A stretch of DNA of 16,853 nt, taken from NCBI GenBank assembly GCA_017995875.1, contig JAGOIB010000037.1:1-16853 (forward strand), written 5' to 3'. The DNA is from Saprospiraceae bacterium (GTDB taxonomy: Bacteria; Bacteroidota; Bacteroidia; Chitinophagales; Saprospiraceae). The translations under genes and the position numbers were made by a program. Position 1 is the first letter of the stretch. Each line of letters begins with the position of its first letter. This document shows positions 15,208-16,853 of the stretch, in pieces. The notes beneath the pieces were generated by a model. That model had not been told where the DNA came from, did not search any database, and saw only the letters and a list, made by a program, of their open reading frames with translations.

Positions 15208-16853
15208 ATGCGCAACTTACTTCAAATACAATATACTATTGCTCTGTTGTTGGTAACCAATAGCACACCAATATTTGCACAGATTTATTCTGCCAAAGGT
15301 GGTTCCTTTATCGTTTTCCAGGAAACCCCTGACAAATCAGTCGACATCCGCTTTGATACGCCCGGCATCAATAATGACGCATACAAATGGCCCGCTAATG
15401 AAAATGATTTTATCCGTAGTTACCGCGAGGCAGAAAAAATAATATCAGGACCGGTAGTCCTTATGGATGAAGATCTGCATAAAATGTGGATCCGACTTGA
15501 AGAAATGCCTGCCCTGGCCCCCTCGCTCCAATTTCATCCAACCATGTTATTGGCACTTGGCCAGGCAGCTTTTATTAACGGCAATACACCACTTACATCA
15601 GCCACAATCTCACTCCGCATCCCAAAATCTCCTGATAAAACCAAGATTATTGAATGGCGTGATCATACACATATGGCTGCTTCAACCATAAAAACTGAAT
15701 CTGTGAAGGACAATGGCCACAGCATTCAACTCAAATACCTTTTTCCAAATGATAGTTGGATCAAAGGAGCGAAGGTCTACAAGAAGTCTGTTGGTGCAGT
15801 AGTTGAAACAGAAATCTTTCCGTTGGTCTTCACTTCCACACTGGCTGACCGGATTGAAATGAACATTCGTGACACTATGAATCAGGCAGGTGAATTCCTG
15901 TACACGATCGAACCGTTTGATTATTTTGGAAATACATTTCCCAAACTGGCTCCGGTCTACGCACACAACTACAACCAACTTTCTGCGCCTGCCTTCGTTG
16001 ATTTCAAGTGTGATGTTGCGGAAGAAAGCAAATCAATCAGACTGTACTGGAATTGTACCGTCAAGGAACGTGTCAGGGGTTTTGAAATCTATCGGGGCCT
16101 AACAAGTAATGGACCCTATCAGCGAATTGCAACGCTGCCGGCTTCTGATTCCATTTACATTGATCATGTGGAAGGTGTCATGCAAAACTTTTTCTACTAC
16201 ATCCAGATTCTCGATCAGATGGGTGATGGGCCAAAAAGTATTACCCGTTTTGTAACGCCATTGGTTAAAGAAAAACCGCAACCTCCGATGGACCTCATTG
16301 CTTCTCCTGATAAAAAAGGTGTTGTCCTAAAATGGCCAACGCAAGATGGTCTCTACCATTCAAGAGGATACTATGTCTATCGTCGAGATAAGGATACCAC
16401 TTCATGGACACAAGTATCCCCCTTTCTTCCACTGACCGGCAAGGTCATGACGTACCAGGATACAAGTAATCAATTGGAAGCACAGATGGAATATACATAT
16501 CACATCCGTTCAGAAAGTACATCTTATTTGCTTTCTGATCCTTCGGTGACAGCAAGTTCAAGGCCAGGTATTCCTCGCGAAGTCGTCACACCACAGGATT
16601 TGTCCTATCGGTATATGGATGATGGAAAACTTATGTTGTATTGGAGTGATCAACGTACGTTTGATCCTTACATCCTTCAATATCACATTTACACAACGGG
16701 TACTGATGGACAATCAGGAAAGGAAGTCCCAGGTTCGCCAGTTGGGGTCAATCAAAATTTCTGGTTACAACCTGATACTTTAACTTACAAAGGAGGCTAT
16801 TGTATTACATCAGCAGATGCATGGGGTAATTTAAGTAGTTGTTCACAAATGAT
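15208..16853 (+). CDS. Secreted fibronectin type III repeat protein, 3' end missing
   Basis: The frame is open from ATG 15208 to the right edge, giving 548 complete codons with no stop. The start lies 13 bp after the giant gene, behind an A-rich leader. Signal peptide 1-24 (MRNLLQIQYTIALLLVTNS..., ending FAQ). Residues 25-266 form an N-terminal region I do not recognise (IYSAKGGSFIVFQETP ... EPFDYFGNTFPKLAPVY). FN3-type modules follow at about 267-355 (IRLYWNCTV ... RGFEIYRG ... FFYYIQILDQMGDGPKS), 356-450 (GVVLKWP ... GYYVYRR ... YTYHIRSES) and 456 onward (KLMLYWSD ... YHIYTTG). FN3 repeats usually serve as spacers or binding modules on the surface. Whether a T9SS domain ends it cannot be seen. 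A TANFOR-type gene followed by an FN3 gene is a pairing I believe recurs in Bacteroidota, from memory only. Confidence 0.85.
   Translation, partial: MRNLLQIQYTIALLLVTNSTPIFAQIYSAKGGSFIVFQETPDKSVDIRFDTPGINNDAYKWPANENDFIRSYREAEKIISGPVVLMDEDLHKMWIRLEEMPALAPSLQFHPTMLLALGQAAFINGNTPLTSATISLRIPKSPDKTKIIEWRDHTHMAASTIKTESVKDNGHSIQLKYLFPNDSWIKGAKVYKKSVGAVVETEIFPLVFTSTLADRIEMNIRDTMNQAGEFLYTIEPFDYFGNTFPKLAPVYAHNYNQLSAPAFVDFKCDVAEESKSIRLYWNCTVKERVRGFEIYRGLTSNGPYQRIATLPASDSIYIDHVEGVMQNFFYYIQILDQMGDGPKSITRFVTPLVKEKPQPPMDLIASPDKKGVVLKWPTQDGLYHSRGYYVYRRDKDTTSWTQVSPFLPLTGKVMTYQDTSNQLEAQMEYTYHIRSESTSYLLSDPSVTASSRPGIPREVVTPQDLSYRYMDDGKLMLYWSDQRTFDPYILQYHIYTTGTDGQSGKEVPGSPVGVNQNFWLQPDTLTYKGGYCITSADAWGNLSSCSQM

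Larger units (their letters stand above)
4511..16853 (+). other. Putative six-gene surface-protein operon (right end outside the window)
   Basis: Six consecutive plus-strand genes have spacings of -4, 12, 23, 21 and 13 bp. No terminator-like hairpin or promoter-sized gap separates them. The first product is cytoplasmic; the other five carry signal peptides, and at least one is a predicted outer-membrane barrel. This packing argues for co-transcription and a shared role at the cell surface. The operon end is not visible. Confidence 0.75.

Overview
The window looks like chromosomal DNA of a Bacteroidota bacterium, probably from the Saprospiraceae/Chitinophagales side of the phylum; the family placement is an inference. 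The support is a type IX secretion (T9SS) type A sorting domain, signal peptides ending in AQ or AQS, the Bacteroidota-type N-terminal domain of a tail-fibre-like surface protein, a TANFOR-type giant protein, a LytS/LytTR two-component pair with a periplasmic beta-propeller, TAnnTTTG-type promoter candidates, and A-rich rather than Shine-Dalgarno leaders. No rRNA, tRNA, CRISPR array, insertion sequence or integrase was seen.

Left part, minus strand (1-4305). The histidine kinase gene overlaps its LytTR response regulator gene by ATGA. Next comes a 352-bp non-coding stretch rich in short repeats: a 15-bp duplication, a run of palindromes and hairpins, and a degenerate 7-bp tandem array that ends at the regulator's stop codon. 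At the left edge are the first 36 codons of a small outer-membrane beta-barrel gene.

Divergent control region (4306-4510). It holds one candidate promoter for each direction, a long imperfect inverted repeat, an overlapping hairpin and a 12-bp palindrome.

Right part, plus strand (4511 to the right edge). Six genes are packed with gaps of -4, 12, 23, 21 and 13 bp and read as one operon: a YqcC-like (DUF446) cytoplasmic protein, a small secreted protein with a T9SS sorting domain, a tail-fibre-like protein with a C-terminal self-cleaving S74 chaperone domain, an outer-membrane beta-barrel protein, a 2119-residue secreted TANFOR-type protein, and a fibronectin type III protein that runs off the edge. 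Five of the six have export signals.

Working model (inference): the operon builds a large cell-surface assembly with a barrel partner, and the divergent two-component system may control it. No function for such a cassette is known to me, so this is the best candidate in the window for an undescribed system.
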